Assembly (NCBI RefSeq): GCF_050859025.1
Contig: NZ_CP138200.1
Coordinates: forward strand, 2,108,001 to 2,172,000
From: Wukongibacter sp050859025
GTDB taxonomy: Bacteria > Bacillota > Clostridia > Peptostreptococcales > Caminicellaceae
Length of the DNA: 64,000 nt
Direction: 5' to 3'
Shown: positions 21,886 through 30,486 of the stretch, piece by piece
Numbering within the stretch: position 1 is the first letter of the stretch
Layout of the letters: each line of letters begins with the position of its first letter
Notes under the pieces: generated by a model
Seen by the model: the letters and a program-made list of their open reading frames with translations, nothing else
Told to the model about the DNA's origin: nothing
Database searches by the model: none
Position numbers and translations under genes: made by a program

Positions 21886-23547
21886 ATGAGCAATATTGCT
21901 CTACAAATAGAACGATTAGATGCAGGAATAATATCTACAGGAGAAAATGTAATCTTTGATTCGGTAGTGTATTCAGCTGGAAATATAAGCTATAACAGTT
22001 TAACAGGTGTCATAACATTTAATGAATCCGGGAGATATGTGATAAACTGGTGGGTAGCAACTCAGACATCTTCATCTACAAATGGTATAGTGTTTGCGTT
22101 GTCTTCCTCTCAAGGAGATTTTTTTGAAGGGAATTCTCCTAGTAAGACTGGAGAAACAACAGGCGTTAGCATTATTGATGTTGTAACAGCTCCTGTTACA
22201 CTTTCATTAGTAAATGCAAGTACAAGTACTATCTATTACTCTCCAATAGTTCCACTTATTGCAACACTTGTAGTTGTAGAAGATGATGTTTCATCTCAAG
22301 GTCCGACAGGGCCAACGGGACCAACAGGAGATACAGGGCCAACGGGACCAACAGGAGATACAGGGCCAACGGGACCAACAGGAGATACAGGGCCAACGGG
22401 ACCAACAGGAGATACAGGGCCAACGGGACCAACAGGAGATACAGGGCCAACGGGACCAACAGGAGATACAGGGCCAACGGGACCAACAGGAGATACAGGG
22501 CCAACGGGACCAACAGGAGATACAGGGCCAACGGGACCAACAGGAGATACAGGGCCAACGGGACCAACAGGAGATACAGGGCCAACGGGACCAACAGGAG
22601 ATACAGGGCCAACGGGACCAACAGGAGATACAGGGCCAACGGGACCAACAGGAGATACAGGGCCAACGGGACCAACAGGAGATACAGGGCCAACGGGACC
22701 AACAGGAGATACAGGGCCAACGGGACCAACAGGAGATACAGGGCCAACGGGACCAACAGGAGATACAGGGCCAACGGGACCAACAGGAGATACAGGGCCA
22801 ACGGGACCAACAGGAGATACAGGACCAACTGGGCCGACGGGAGATACAGGACCGACGGGACCAACAGGAGATACAGGACCGACTGGGCCGACAGGAGATA
22901 CAGGACCAACGGGACCAACAGGAGATACAGGACCGACGGGAGATACAGGACCGACGGGACCAACAGGAGATACAGGACCGACTGGTCCGACAGGAGATAC
23001 AGGGCCAACTGGGCCGACAGGAGATACAGGACCGACTGGTCCGACGGGAGATACTGGACCGACTGGTCCGACAGGAGATACTGGACCGACTGGTCCGACA
23101 GGAGATACAGGACCGACGGGCCCAACGGGAGATACAGGACCAACGGGACCAGCAGGGGCATTATCGTTTACCAATAACACTGGATCAATTGGAGTTTTTC
23201 CACCTCTTAGCACGGAAGTAACTGTTGCCACTGTTGCAGTACCTGTTACAACAGGTGATAACGTAAAAATTGATTATGCTATGGGTCTTCAAGTAGTGAA
23301 TACTGCAAACTATAATATCATTGTAGAGTTTAGACTTTATAGAGATGGAACGCTAATTGATACACGGACATTGAATAATAGAGGTTCGCAAGCAGGTACT
23401 CAACGTATTAATATAGCTAGCACGTATGTTGATACTGCTGTGGCTACCACAACATCAACGTATGATTTAAGAGTCATTGTTACTACTGCTACTAATATCA
23501 CTTCTTCTTCTGCTGTTAATAGAAATCTCAATATGATTGTATTCTAA
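21886..23547 (+). CDS. Collagen-like repeat protein, exosporium/spore-surface type
   Basis: 553 residues behind an AAAGGAGG site. Residues 1-137 form a beta-rich domain ('YNSLTGVITFNESGRYVINWWVATQTSSSTNGIVFALSSS') resembling the TNF/C1q-like head of BclA-type proteins. Residues ~138-421 are uninterrupted Gly-X-Y triplets, mostly GPTGPTGDT. Residues ~422-553 are a second beta-rich domain. Such proteins form collagen-like triple helices on spores; the Thr-rich triplets are typical glycosylation sites. Unlike BclA, globular domains flank the stalk on both sides. The repeat makes all other frames appear open; those are shadows. Confidence 0.85.
   Translation: MSNIALQIERLDAGIISTGENVIFDSVVYSAGNISYNSLTGVITFNESGRYVINWWVATQTSSSTNGIVFALSSSQGDFFEGNSPSKTGETTGVSIIDVVTAPVTLSLVNASTSTIYYSPIVPLIATLVVVEDDVSSQGPTGPTGPTGDTGPTGPTGDTGPTGPTGDTGPTGPTGDTGPTGPTGDTGPTGPTGDTGPTGPTGDTGPTGPTGDTGPTGPTGDTGPTGPTGDTGPTGPTGDTGPTGPTGDTGPTGPTGDTGPTGPTGDTGPTGPTGDTGPTGPTGDTGPTGPTGDTGPTGPTGDTGPTGPTGDTGPTGPTGDTGPTGPTGDTGPTGPTGDTGPTGPTGDTGPTGDTGPTGPTGDTGPTGPTGDTGPTGPTGDTGPTGPTGDTGPTGPTGDTGPTGPTGDTGPTGPTGDTGPTGPAGALSFTNNTGSIGVFPPLSTEVTVATVAVPVTTGDNVKIDYAMGLQVVNTANYNIIVEFRLYRDGTLIDTRTLNNRGSQAGTQRINIASTYVDTAVATTTSTYDLRVIVTTATNITSSSAVNRNLNMIVF
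22301..23155 (+). repeat. 27-bp tandem repeat encoding the Gly-X-Y stalk
   Basis: About 31 units. The first ~19 (to about 22825) are almost identical at the DNA level; later units differ at third positions (ccaact/ccgacg, tgg/cgg) and one unit is short (GPTGDTGPTGDT). This pattern suggests recent expansion at the 5' side and an allele-length polymorphism. Confidence 0.9.
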
Positions 23548-23552
23548 TACTA

Positions 23553-23585
23553 AAAAGCCCTGGTTAATCAGGGCTTTTGTATTTT
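23553..23585 (+). terminator. Terminator of the collagen-like gene
   Basis: AAAAGCCCTG and CAGGGCTTTT form a perfect 10-bp stem with a six-base loop, followed by GTATTTTTT, right after the stop codon. Confidence 0.9.
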
Positions 23586-23721
23586 TTCACATAGAACCGC
23601 AGATAGGATATATTAGTTTAAACCAATACGTATTCTATAAGGTTCATTAGTATAGCCTTCAGAAACATATTTGAATTTGAGGTAGTATTCTGTATAGCAT
23701 ATTCAATTCATACATCATAGG

Positions 23722-23787
23722 GTCAAGCTAGAACATGTAATTTAAAGTAAAAATTTATAATCCGGATTTTATATGTTCTAGCCTTAT
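23722..23787 (+). repeat. Palindromic REP-like repeat, copy 4
   Basis: GTCAAGCTAGAACAT and ATGTTCTAGCCTTAT around the shared AT-rich core; the ACCTTCTCTTCTC tail follows. The outer pairs have decayed. The rest of 23586-24091 shows nothing I recognise. Confidence 0.8.
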
Positions 23788-24091
23788 ACCTTCTCTTCTC
23801 CTAGATTTAAGATGACATAGTACCAGCTAGACGAATTTAAATTACATCGTTATATATTAATAAAGAATAAAATGAACCTAAATATTGTTATTCTTTTCTG
23901 ATTTCGCAGTTGCTATGACTTGTACAAATGATTTAGAAATATCCTAAATATTGTAGATATTTATTATAAATATCAGCTTCAAGATTAGTTACTTTGCTTA
24001 CTCATAGGCTGTAAGCATAAATATTTCAACTCTCAACTTATGGATAAACCTTACAGTAACTGTTAAGATTATCCTATGAGGGAGTGGTAAT

Positions 24092-24367
24092 ATGCATAAT
24101 GAATCAATCTCTAAAATAGGTGAACGTATAAGACAACAACGTGAGCGTATAGGAATGACACGTGAAGAATTTTCTGAACAGATTAGTATATCTCCACAAT
24201 TTCTTGCAGAAATCGAAAATGGAAAGAAGGGGATGTCCTATGTGACTTTGTACAAAATCTGTGACAAATTTAATATATCAGCAGACTATATTCTTATGGG
24301 TAGAGAGAGGATTAATGATGATCCAACCCTTGTTCATATTACCAAAATATATTTGCAGAAAGGGTAG
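24092..24367 (+). CDS. Xre-family helix-turn-helix regulator
   Basis: 91 residues. A Cro/CI-type HTH covers about residues 8-65: 'IGERIRQQRERIGMTREEFSEQISISPQFLAEIENGKKGMSYVTLYKICDKFNISADYIL'. It is followed only five bases later by a Spo0E-like gene, so the pair are surely co-transcribed. That pairing points to a role in controlling entry into sporulation or another developmental choice. Confidence 0.85.
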   Translation: MHNESISKIGERIRQQRERIGMTREEFSEQISISPQFLAEIENGKKGMSYVTLYKICDKFNISADYILMGRERINDDPTLVHITKIYLQKG

Positions 24368-24372
24368 CCTAA

Positions 24373-24549
24373 GTGAATAAGCCAAAGAGTAGTCAAGAAG
24401 ATATAAAAAAGAAGATGGAAGGGCTAAGATTGGCCCTAAATAAAATATATGAGGAAAATGGAAATACAGAAGAAGTAGTGAGGATAAGCCAAGAGCTTGA
24501 TTATTATATTGTAATGGAACAAAAAAGGAAACTGCAAGTAAAGGAATAA
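24373..24549 (+). CDS. Spo0E-like sporulation regulatory protein
   Basis: 58 residues from GTG 24373, below common size cut-offs. It is a two-helix hairpin peptide: 'IKKKMEGLRLALNKIYEENGNTEEVVRISQELDYYIV'. The SQELD at residues 39-43 is the signature of Spo0E-type aspartyl phosphatases, which dephosphorylate Spo0A~P, with the Asp essential in studied members. An AAAGGGT ribosome binding site lies at the end of the upstream Xre gene. It could act on the Spo0A-family regulator at 20177-20914 or on the main Spo0A elsewhere. Confidence 0.85.
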   Translation: MNKPKSSQEDIKKKMEGLRLALNKIYEENGNTEEVVRISQELDYYIVMEQKRKLQVKE

Positions 24550-24654
24550 AGGTGTGAAGGTAAAAAAACTAAATTAAAGATTAAGAGTATGAGAACTTTA
24601 CTGTCCACTAAAATGTTAGGAAGTAGAGGTCTTTTTTTATAACACATAGATGAT

Positions 24655-24823
24655 GAGATACTATATCACGTAATAATTAGGAGAAACAATAAAGAGAAAG
24701 TATTTGAAGGATAATATGAAAAAGAATGTTTAAGAATCATTAAAAATACAAGAACAGATATGGGTTTAAATTATATTCACATAGAAGCTTTTGAATAATA
24801 AGTAAATTAGTAAAGCCTGACCC
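24655..24823 (+). mobile_element. Decayed REP-associated transposase, right end
   Basis: The frame 'HVIIRRNNKEKVFEG', a stop, then 'YEKECLRIIKN' is homologous to the remnant at 21441. The 3' end TAAATTAGTAAAGCCTGACCC is the exact inverted copy of the left end GGGTCAGGCTTTACTAATTTA. It gives the right boundary of the element family. Confidence 0.65.
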
Positions 24824-24847
24824 TTGAGATGTGCTTGAGATGTAGAG

Positions 24848-24876
24848 TTGACGAATTAATTGATAACTATTATCAT
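24848..24876 (+). promoter_or_regulatory. Promoter with overlapping Fur-like box before the AraC gene
   Basis: TTGACG (24848-24853) and TATCAT (24871-24876) with a 17-base spacer. TGATAACTATTATCA at 24861-24875 matches the 7-1-7 Fur/PerR box (TGATAATnATTATCA) with one mismatch and covers the spacer and -10, as expected for repression. Confidence 0.6.
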
Positions 24877-24915
24877 ATAAGTATCATGTCTTAATGAGGA
24901 GGTTGGATATTAATA

Positions 24916-25905
24916 ATGGTACAACAATTACATGTTAATTATAAAAAGGATCATTTAAATTTTCATGATATGATAAAAAGGAATGAACGGATTGGAGACC
25001 AAACAATATCCTATTATAATGAGAATTATATAAACGGAAAAACGATTCAGTATGAAATTGTTGATGGCATATGGGGAGTATATCATGATTTAGTACTTGA
25101 AGTATCTGAAATTTATAATGCTGAAGTTAAAGGTGTAATAAAAATGAATTACTGTGTCTCGGGTAGGTGTGAATTTCATTATAAAAAAAATAAAATTATT
25201 TACCTAGGTGCAGGAGATTTTATAGTTGGTCAGTTGGAAGACAATTATGAGAGACACCAATTTCCTTTTAGGAATTATTCTGGTTTTTCTATTATTACAA
25301 CAGAAGGTAAACTAGATGCCTTTTTGGATAAAATATTTCCTGAAAGTAAAATATCTGCAGGACATCTAATTGAAAAAATGAACCAAAATGGTGCTTTTCT
25401 GATTTCAGGCAATGATCCAAAGATTCATAATATTATTGAAGAAATGTTTATTACCAATATGTCATTTAAGAAGGAAAGAGCAATGCTGAAACTGGCAGAA
25501 CTTATTTTATATTTAATTGACGATGACATGATTGTTGGAGATCTTAAAGGAAGATATTTTGAGCAGCATCTTATTCATAAAATAAAAAAAATTAAAAGGG
25601 ATGTAACCGAGAATGTAGATGACTATGTAAAAATCAAAGAAATTTCAGAAAAATATGGTGTTAGTCCGCGATCGTTTTCAGAGTGTTTTAAAGCTGTTTA
25701 TGGCAAAACCTATTATGCATTTATTAAAGAATTCAGAGTAAAAAAAGCCGCTGAAATGCTTAGAACAACAAATGATAAGATCAGTGATATTGCAATGTTA
25801 GTAGGTTATCAAAATGCTAGCAAATTCTCTAAAGCTTTCTCCGATGTTATGGGGATTACACCGCTTACCTTTAGAAATAATCATTTTACAACTGTTTTGG
25901 AGTAA
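24916..25905 (+). CDS. AraC-family transcriptional regulator
   Basis: 329 residues. The N-terminal ~220 residues are a sensing domain ('GVIKMNYCVSGRCEFHYKKNKIIYLGAGDFIVGQLED', cupin-like). The C-terminal ~100 residues carry two HTHs: 'VKIKEISEKYGVSPRSFSECFKAVYGKTYYAFIKEFRVKKAAEML' and 'KISDIAMLVGYQNASKFSKAFSDVMGITPLTFR', the standard AraC arrangement. Together with two ABC half-transporters it resembles the YbtA-YbtPQ arrangement, where the regulator responds to a siderophore. The Fur-like box at its promoter supports a role in iron. The ligand is unknown. Confidence 0.88.
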   Translation: MVQQLHVNYKKDHLNFHDMIKRNERIGDQTISYYNENYINGKTIQYEIVDGIWGVYHDLVLEVSEIYNAEVKGVIKMNYCVSGRCEFHYKKNKIIYLGAGDFIVGQLEDNYERHQFPFRNYSGFSIITTEGKLDAFLDKIFPESKISAGHLIEKMNQNGAFLISGNDPKIHNIIEEMFITNMSFKKERAMLKLAELILYLIDDDMIVGDLKGRYFEQHLIHKIKKIKRDVTENVDDYVKIKEISEKYGVSPRSFSECFKAVYGKTYYAFIKEFRVKKAAEMLRTTNDKISDIAMLVGYQNASKFSKAFSDVMGITPLTFRNNHFTTVLE

Positions 25906-25942
25906 ATCAAATTGAATAGAGTAGATAAGCAGAAAGATGATG

Positions 25943-25995
25943 GGATATAATTTATAAATGTTAGATGATTCTAATTTATAAATTATATCCTTTTT
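25943..25995 (+). terminator. Terminator between the AraC gene and the ABC genes
   Basis: A perfect 16-bp stem, GGATATAATTTATAAA (25943-25958) with its complement at 25975-25990, followed by TTTTT. It separates the regulator transcript from the transporter genes, which probably have their own promoter between 25996 and 26080. Confidence 0.75.
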
Positions 25996-26094
25996 CTATG
26001 CAATTGACAAAAGTTTGTATTATCTCAGAAAGCTTATTATTGCCTTGCAAAAGAGAAAGTATATGACTAATTTTAACTATATAAGGAGGATAAA

Positions 26095-27852
26095 ATGAGA
26101 GATAAGGAAAGTCAAACATTAAAAACCCTTCTACAATTTGCAAAACAGTGTCGTGGCAAAATGATAGCAGCTGTTTTTATTGCTATTCTAGGTGTCGCTT
26201 GTGGAATGGTTCCCTACTTTATAGTAGGCAAAATTACTATCGAAGTCATGAATGGCTTAATTGATTTAAGTACACTTGGTGGATATGTATTGATTGCACT
26301 AATTGGATATACTGGAAAGGTTCTGTTTCACAGTATTTCCACATCGCTGTCACATCAATCAGCATATGATATTTTGAAAAGCATTCGTGAGCAATTAGCT
26401 CGGAAATTATATAATAGACCTTTAGGTGATGTACTTAGTACGCCTTCAGGAGAGTATAAAACCATTATAGTGGACATTGTAGAAAAGATGGAACAACCAT
26501 TGGCACATATTATACCCGAACTGACATCTAATCTTTTAGTTCCAGTATGCATACTCATTCACCTATTTTATTTGGATTTTCGTATTGCGCTTATTTCATT
26601 AATTACAATCCCAATAGGAATGATTCTTTATAAATTTTTGATGAAGAGATATGCATATTATTATAGAGAATATATTGAAGCTAATAACAATATGAATGCC
26701 GCTGTTATTGAATACATTAATGGTATAGAGACGATCAAAGCCTTTAATCAATCAACAGAATCCTATGAAAAATATACAGGTTCAGTAGAAAATAATAATA
26801 AGACCAAGGTTGCATTTTTCAGTAATACATTATGGCTTTATTCTGCTGTCATGTATACTATGCCATCTACATTGTTATTTGTACTTCCAACTGGTCTTTA
26901 CTTCAATATGAATGGAACATTGAGTGCTGAAAATCTAGTGACCTGTGTTATTTTATCTTTTGGATTGGTTTCACCACTTATTGCTGCTATGCATCATACA
27001 GATGGTATTGCATCGCTTAAGACCACTTTAGGGGAAATCACTAAAATATTGAGCCAACCAGAGCTAAAGAGGCCTTTAACATATTGTAGACCACAGGATT
27101 ATCAGATATCATTTGATCGTGTTACCTTTGCATATGAGTATGAAAATGTTTTAGAAAAGGTGTCATTTAAAACGATTCCCAATGGCATGACGGCAATTGT
27201 AGGTCCTTCTGGATCAGGAAAATCTACCATTGGAAAACTAATTGCTAATTTTTGGGATGTGAAGAGTGGTGCTATAAATATAGGGGGCAAAGATATAAGA
27301 AACTTACCCCTAAATCAAGTTAGCGATATTATTTCTTATGTTTCACAGGATAATTTCCTTTTTAATATGTCAATCAAAGATAATATTAAAATTGGTAAAA
27401 AGGATGCATCAGATTTTGAAGTAATTGAAGCTGCAAAGAAAGCAAGCTGCCATAGGTTTATTATGTCACTTGATAAGGGTTATGAAACATTGGCAGGAGA
27501 GGCAGGAAATCATCTTTCTGGTGGAGAAAAACAGAGAATTGCTATTGCAAGAGCAATTTTAAAAGATAGTCCTGTTGTTATTTTAGATGAGGCAACAGCA
27601 TATACAGACCCTGAAAATGAAGCCATAATTCAAGAATCTATTAATAATCTGGTAAAAGGTAAAACACTTATTGTCATTGCCCACAGATTGTCAACAATCG
27701 TAGATGCCGATCAAATTATTGTTATGAATCAAGGTGAAATTTTAGCTAGGGGAAACCATACTTCGCTACTGAATAACTGTGAATACTATCAAAAAATGTG
27801 GTATGCCCATGTGAACGAAAGAATACCAGATTATAAGAAGGAAGTGATGTAA
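26095..27852 (+). CDS. ABC half-transporter (membrane + ATPase), YbtP/IrtA-like
   Basis: 585 residues behind AAGGAGG. Six membrane segments span about 20-300, then the ATPase domain: Walker A 'GPSGSGKST', Q-loop 'VSQDNFLF', signature 'LSGGEKQRIAIARAI', Walker B 'VVILDEATAYTDPENE', H-loop 'IAHRLST'. The D-loop 'ATAYTDPENE' is like that of the YbtP/YbtQ and IrtA/IrtB siderophore uptake subgroup (ATAFADPENE), which have an exporter fold but import ferric siderophores. It probably pairs with the next gene to form a heterodimer. A drug exporter remains an alternative. Confidence 0.85.
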   Translation: MRDKESQTLKTLLQFAKQCRGKMIAAVFIAILGVACGMVPYFIVGKITIEVMNGLIDLSTLGGYVLIALIGYTGKVLFHSISTSLSHQSAYDILKSIREQLARKLYNRPLGDVLSTPSGEYKTIIVDIVEKMEQPLAHIIPELTSNLLVPVCILIHLFYLDFRIALISLITIPIGMILYKFLMKRYAYYYREYIEANNNMNAAVIEYINGIETIKAFNQSTESYEKYTGSVENNNKTKVAFFSNTLWLYSAVMYTMPSTLLFVLPTGLYFNMNGTLSAENLVTCVILSFGLVSPLIAAMHHTDGIASLKTTLGEITKILSQPELKRPLTYCRPQDYQISFDRVTFAYEYENVLEKVSFKTIPNGMTAIVGPSGSGKSTIGKLIANFWDVKSGAINIGGKDIRNLPLNQVSDIISYVSQDNFLFNMSIKDNIKIGKKDASDFEVIEAAKKASCHRFIMSLDKGYETLAGEAGNHLSGGEKQRIAIARAILKDSPVVILDEATAYTDPENEAIIQESINNLVKGKTLIVIAHRLSTIVDADQIIVMNQGEILARGNHTSLLNNCEYYQKMWYAHVNERIPDYKKEVM

Positions 27853-27853
27853 G

Positions 27854-29599
27854 GTGCTAAAAATTATTCATCGTTTATTGAAGTTTTCAGGAAAATATCG
27901 CAAGAATCTCATTCAAGCATTTATTCATAGTTTGATTTTTACCATATTTGAAATTTTTGCTTTTATGGCGATTGTTTATACCCTTAAATATGTAGTTTTA
28001 TCTGTAGAAAATCATGCTGCATTGACATTTTTTGAAATACGTAATGTTTTCTTAATTATGCTTGCTAGTGTGATTGGTAAAATAATATTTGGTTCAATTG
28101 CTAATTCTAAATTAAGTCTTGCTTGTTTTAGTATGTGTAATGATAAACGTATTTCTATTGGAAATAGACTAAAAAGAATGCCTATGGGATATTTTAGTAA
28201 CAGTAGACTAGGTGAAATAGCTTCTATTGTGACGACAACGATTAATGATATTGAAGTTCAATTTACACATCTTTTCACAAATATTATCGTTGGCTTAGTG
28301 TATTCCTTTGTTATTACATTTATGATGGTTGGTTTTGACTGGCGTGTTGGTTTGATTTCGGTTATAGCACTTATCATTGGGCTGATTATTAATGGCTTTC
28401 TACAAAAGCAAAGTAAAATTGTTTCACCAAAAAGACAGGCAGCTCAAAATGAACTTATTAATGCTGTATTAGAATATGTACAAGGAATTGCTGTTATTAA
28501 GGCATTTGGAATGGGAGAGGCTTCTAATCGTACTGTAGATATAGCTATTGAAGATAGCCGTGCAAAAAACATAGACCTAGAATCAATTTTTACTAAAATT
28601 CTTGCCATGTATTCATATGTCTTCAAATTGGCAAGTTGCGCAATGTTAATGATGGCTTGCTATTTATTATCCGGTGGAAAGCTTTCGGTTTTAAATACAC
28701 TTATGATTATGGTTTCTAGTTTTGTGATTTATACCAAAATCGAAAATGTTGGAAATGCAGCGTCTTTCTTGCAAATGATTGATGAAAACATGGCAAAAAT
28801 AGATGCTATTGAAAATTTACCGCTTATGGATGAAAGAAGAGATGAAATCATACCTGACAATTACAATATTAAGTTTGAAAATGTATCATTTTCCTATGAT
28901 ACACGTAAAATATTAGATGGCATTCAACTAGATATTTTAGAAAACCAAACTATTGCAATTGTTGGTCCTTCAGGTAGTGGTAAAACTACAATATGCAATT
29001 TAATTGCGAGATTTTGGGATGTTGATGAAGGGTCGATTACCATTGGTGGACAGAATATCAAAGATTATACTTATGAAAGCTTATTAAGTAATATCAGTAT
29101 GGTATTTCAGAAAGTCTATTTATTTCAAGATACCATACTAAATAATATAAAATTTGCCAAACCAGATGCGACACTTGAAGAGGTTTATGAAGCTGCAAAA
29201 AAGGCTTGCTGTCATGAGTTTATAATGAAGCTGCCAAATGGATATGAAACAGTTGTAGGTGAAGGTGGAGGCAATTTATCTGGTGGAGAAAAACAACGAA
29301 TTTCCATTGCTAGAGCAATTTTGAAAGATGCACCAATTATTATTCTGGATGAGGCAACATCAAGCGTTGACCCCATAAATGAACTACAATTACAGAATGG
29401 GATTGAGGCATTGACGAAGCATAAGACAGTTATTATGATTGCACATCGTTTGTCTACAGTAGAAAAGGCTGACAATATATTTGTAATTAATCAAGGGAAT
29501 ATTGTTCAAAGAGGCAAACACGAAGTACTAATTAGAGAAAAAGGATTATACAAAGACTTTATTGATATTAGAAAGAGTGTACTTAGCTGGAGGTTATAA
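27854..29599 (+). CDS. ABC half-transporter (membrane + ATPase), YbtQ/IrtB-like
   Basis: 581 residues from GTG 27854, one base after the stop of the partner gene, so translation is coupled. Six membrane segments in the first 310 residues, then Walker A 'GPSGSGKTT', 'LSGGEKQRISIARAI' and Walker B 'IIILDEATSSVDPINE', H-loop 'IAHRLSTV'. Both half-transporters have full catalytic motifs. The context (AraC regulator, Fur-like boxes at 24861 and 30013) suggests iron-siderophore transport. Confidence 0.85.
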   Translation: MLKIIHRLLKFSGKYRKNLIQAFIHSLIFTIFEIFAFMAIVYTLKYVVLSVENHAALTFFEIRNVFLIMLASVIGKIIFGSIANSKLSLACFSMCNDKRISIGNRLKRMPMGYFSNSRLGEIASIVTTTINDIEVQFTHLFTNIIVGLVYSFVITFMMVGFDWRVGLISVIALIIGLIINGFLQKQSKIVSPKRQAAQNELINAVLEYVQGIAVIKAFGMGEASNRTVDIAIEDSRAKNIDLESIFTKILAMYSYVFKLASCAMLMMACYLLSGGKLSVLNTLMIMVSSFVIYTKIENVGNAASFLQMIDENMAKIDAIENLPLMDERRDEIIPDNYNIKFENVSFSYDTRKILDGIQLDILENQTIAIVGPSGSGKTTICNLIARFWDVDEGSITIGGQNIKDYTYESLLSNISMVFQKVYLFQDTILNNIKFAKPDATLEEVYEAAKKACCHEFIMKLPNGYETVVGEGGGNLSGGEKQRISIARAILKDAPIIILDEATSSVDPINELQLQNGIEALTKHKTVIMIAHRLSTVEKADNIFVINQGNIVQRGKHEVLIREKGLYKDFIDIRKSVLSWRL

Positions 29600-30486
29600 G
29601 AAAGTCCCTTATAAAGATTTTAGAAGTATACCCTACTCATATACATAATGGAAATTATATGTATTTATGATTTTACTTACCCAGCTAGTTCTTTGGCCGG
29701 GGATATCAATATTTCCTTTTCGTTCATGCAATGAACCTGCTTTTTATATATTTTAAAGGTAAAAACAGATCCACCCAATCACTAAAAGGAAACCTTAATA
29801 TCCCCTAAGTACTTGAAATTTAGTATAAAAATTAACAGCATAACCTTTCGATGTTATAACAAACATTGGGAGGTTTTTATTTATGTCTATAGCTACTGAG
29901 CATACTTGATTATTGGACAATTACAAGCAAAGATAATATTGGAGCAAAAAGTGGGTATTGGAGTAGAGGTTTCTTTTGAACTAAGATATAATAAAAAACG
30001 ATCACTGTAAAATATAATGATTATCATTATCGATGCTCAGAGACTAGTCAATTCTATTAGCACAGCATAATAAATAAAGTGCTAACATTCAACATATTGA
30101 ATCCAATGGTTTTAAATAAATAGGATATCCTTGAAATATAGTTAATTGAGTGGCTTTGCTATGATTTTTATGCATTAATCAAGGAGTGAATTTATATAAA
30201 ACTGTTGGATATGAAATTAAATATGAGGAGGATTCATACTAATGGTTAAAGAAGAAATTGGAATATAAAATAGATAATTCTGATGGGAAATTACATGTTT
30301 ATGGTATGATAGATTTGTATTTAGAACAAAAACCGTAATCGTACTAAGATTAGGGATAAGTAAAGAGAATAGGGTTATTTTTAAACCTTGCGAGTATACA
30401 GTACTCTGGCTCTGATCCTGTTATAAGCTATGAAATCTAGAGCTTTTTATGGTATAATTCAGTAAATAGATTATGGAGGCAATTGA
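29600..30486. other. Long intergenic region, probable gene decay
   Basis: No intact gene in 887 bases. A GGGAGG site and ATG at 29883 open a frame that stops after eight codons, and other frames continue for about 30 codons. A second GAGGAGG site before ATG 30241 leads to a frame that stops after eight codons, while the next frame reads on for ~27 codons ('LEYKIDNSDGKLHVYGMIDLYLEQKP'). This looks like small genes broken by frameshifts. A Fur-like box lies at 30013-30031. Confidence 0.45.
30013..30031. promoter_or_regulatory. Fur-like box
   Basis: TATAATGATTATCATTATC matches the classical 19-bp Fur box (GATAATGATAATCATTATC) at 17 of 19 positions. No intact gene starts nearby downstream; it may have served a gene that has since decayed. 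Confidence 0.6.

Noticed and set aside
22301..23155. Possible CRISPR array
   Set aside because: The tandem repeat has no unique spacers and is coding.
22256..23231. Long open frames on the other strand and in another frame across the collagen repeat
   Set aside because: A 27-bp repeat has no stops in several frames; only the 21886-23547 frame has a ribosome binding site, sensible ends and a family match.
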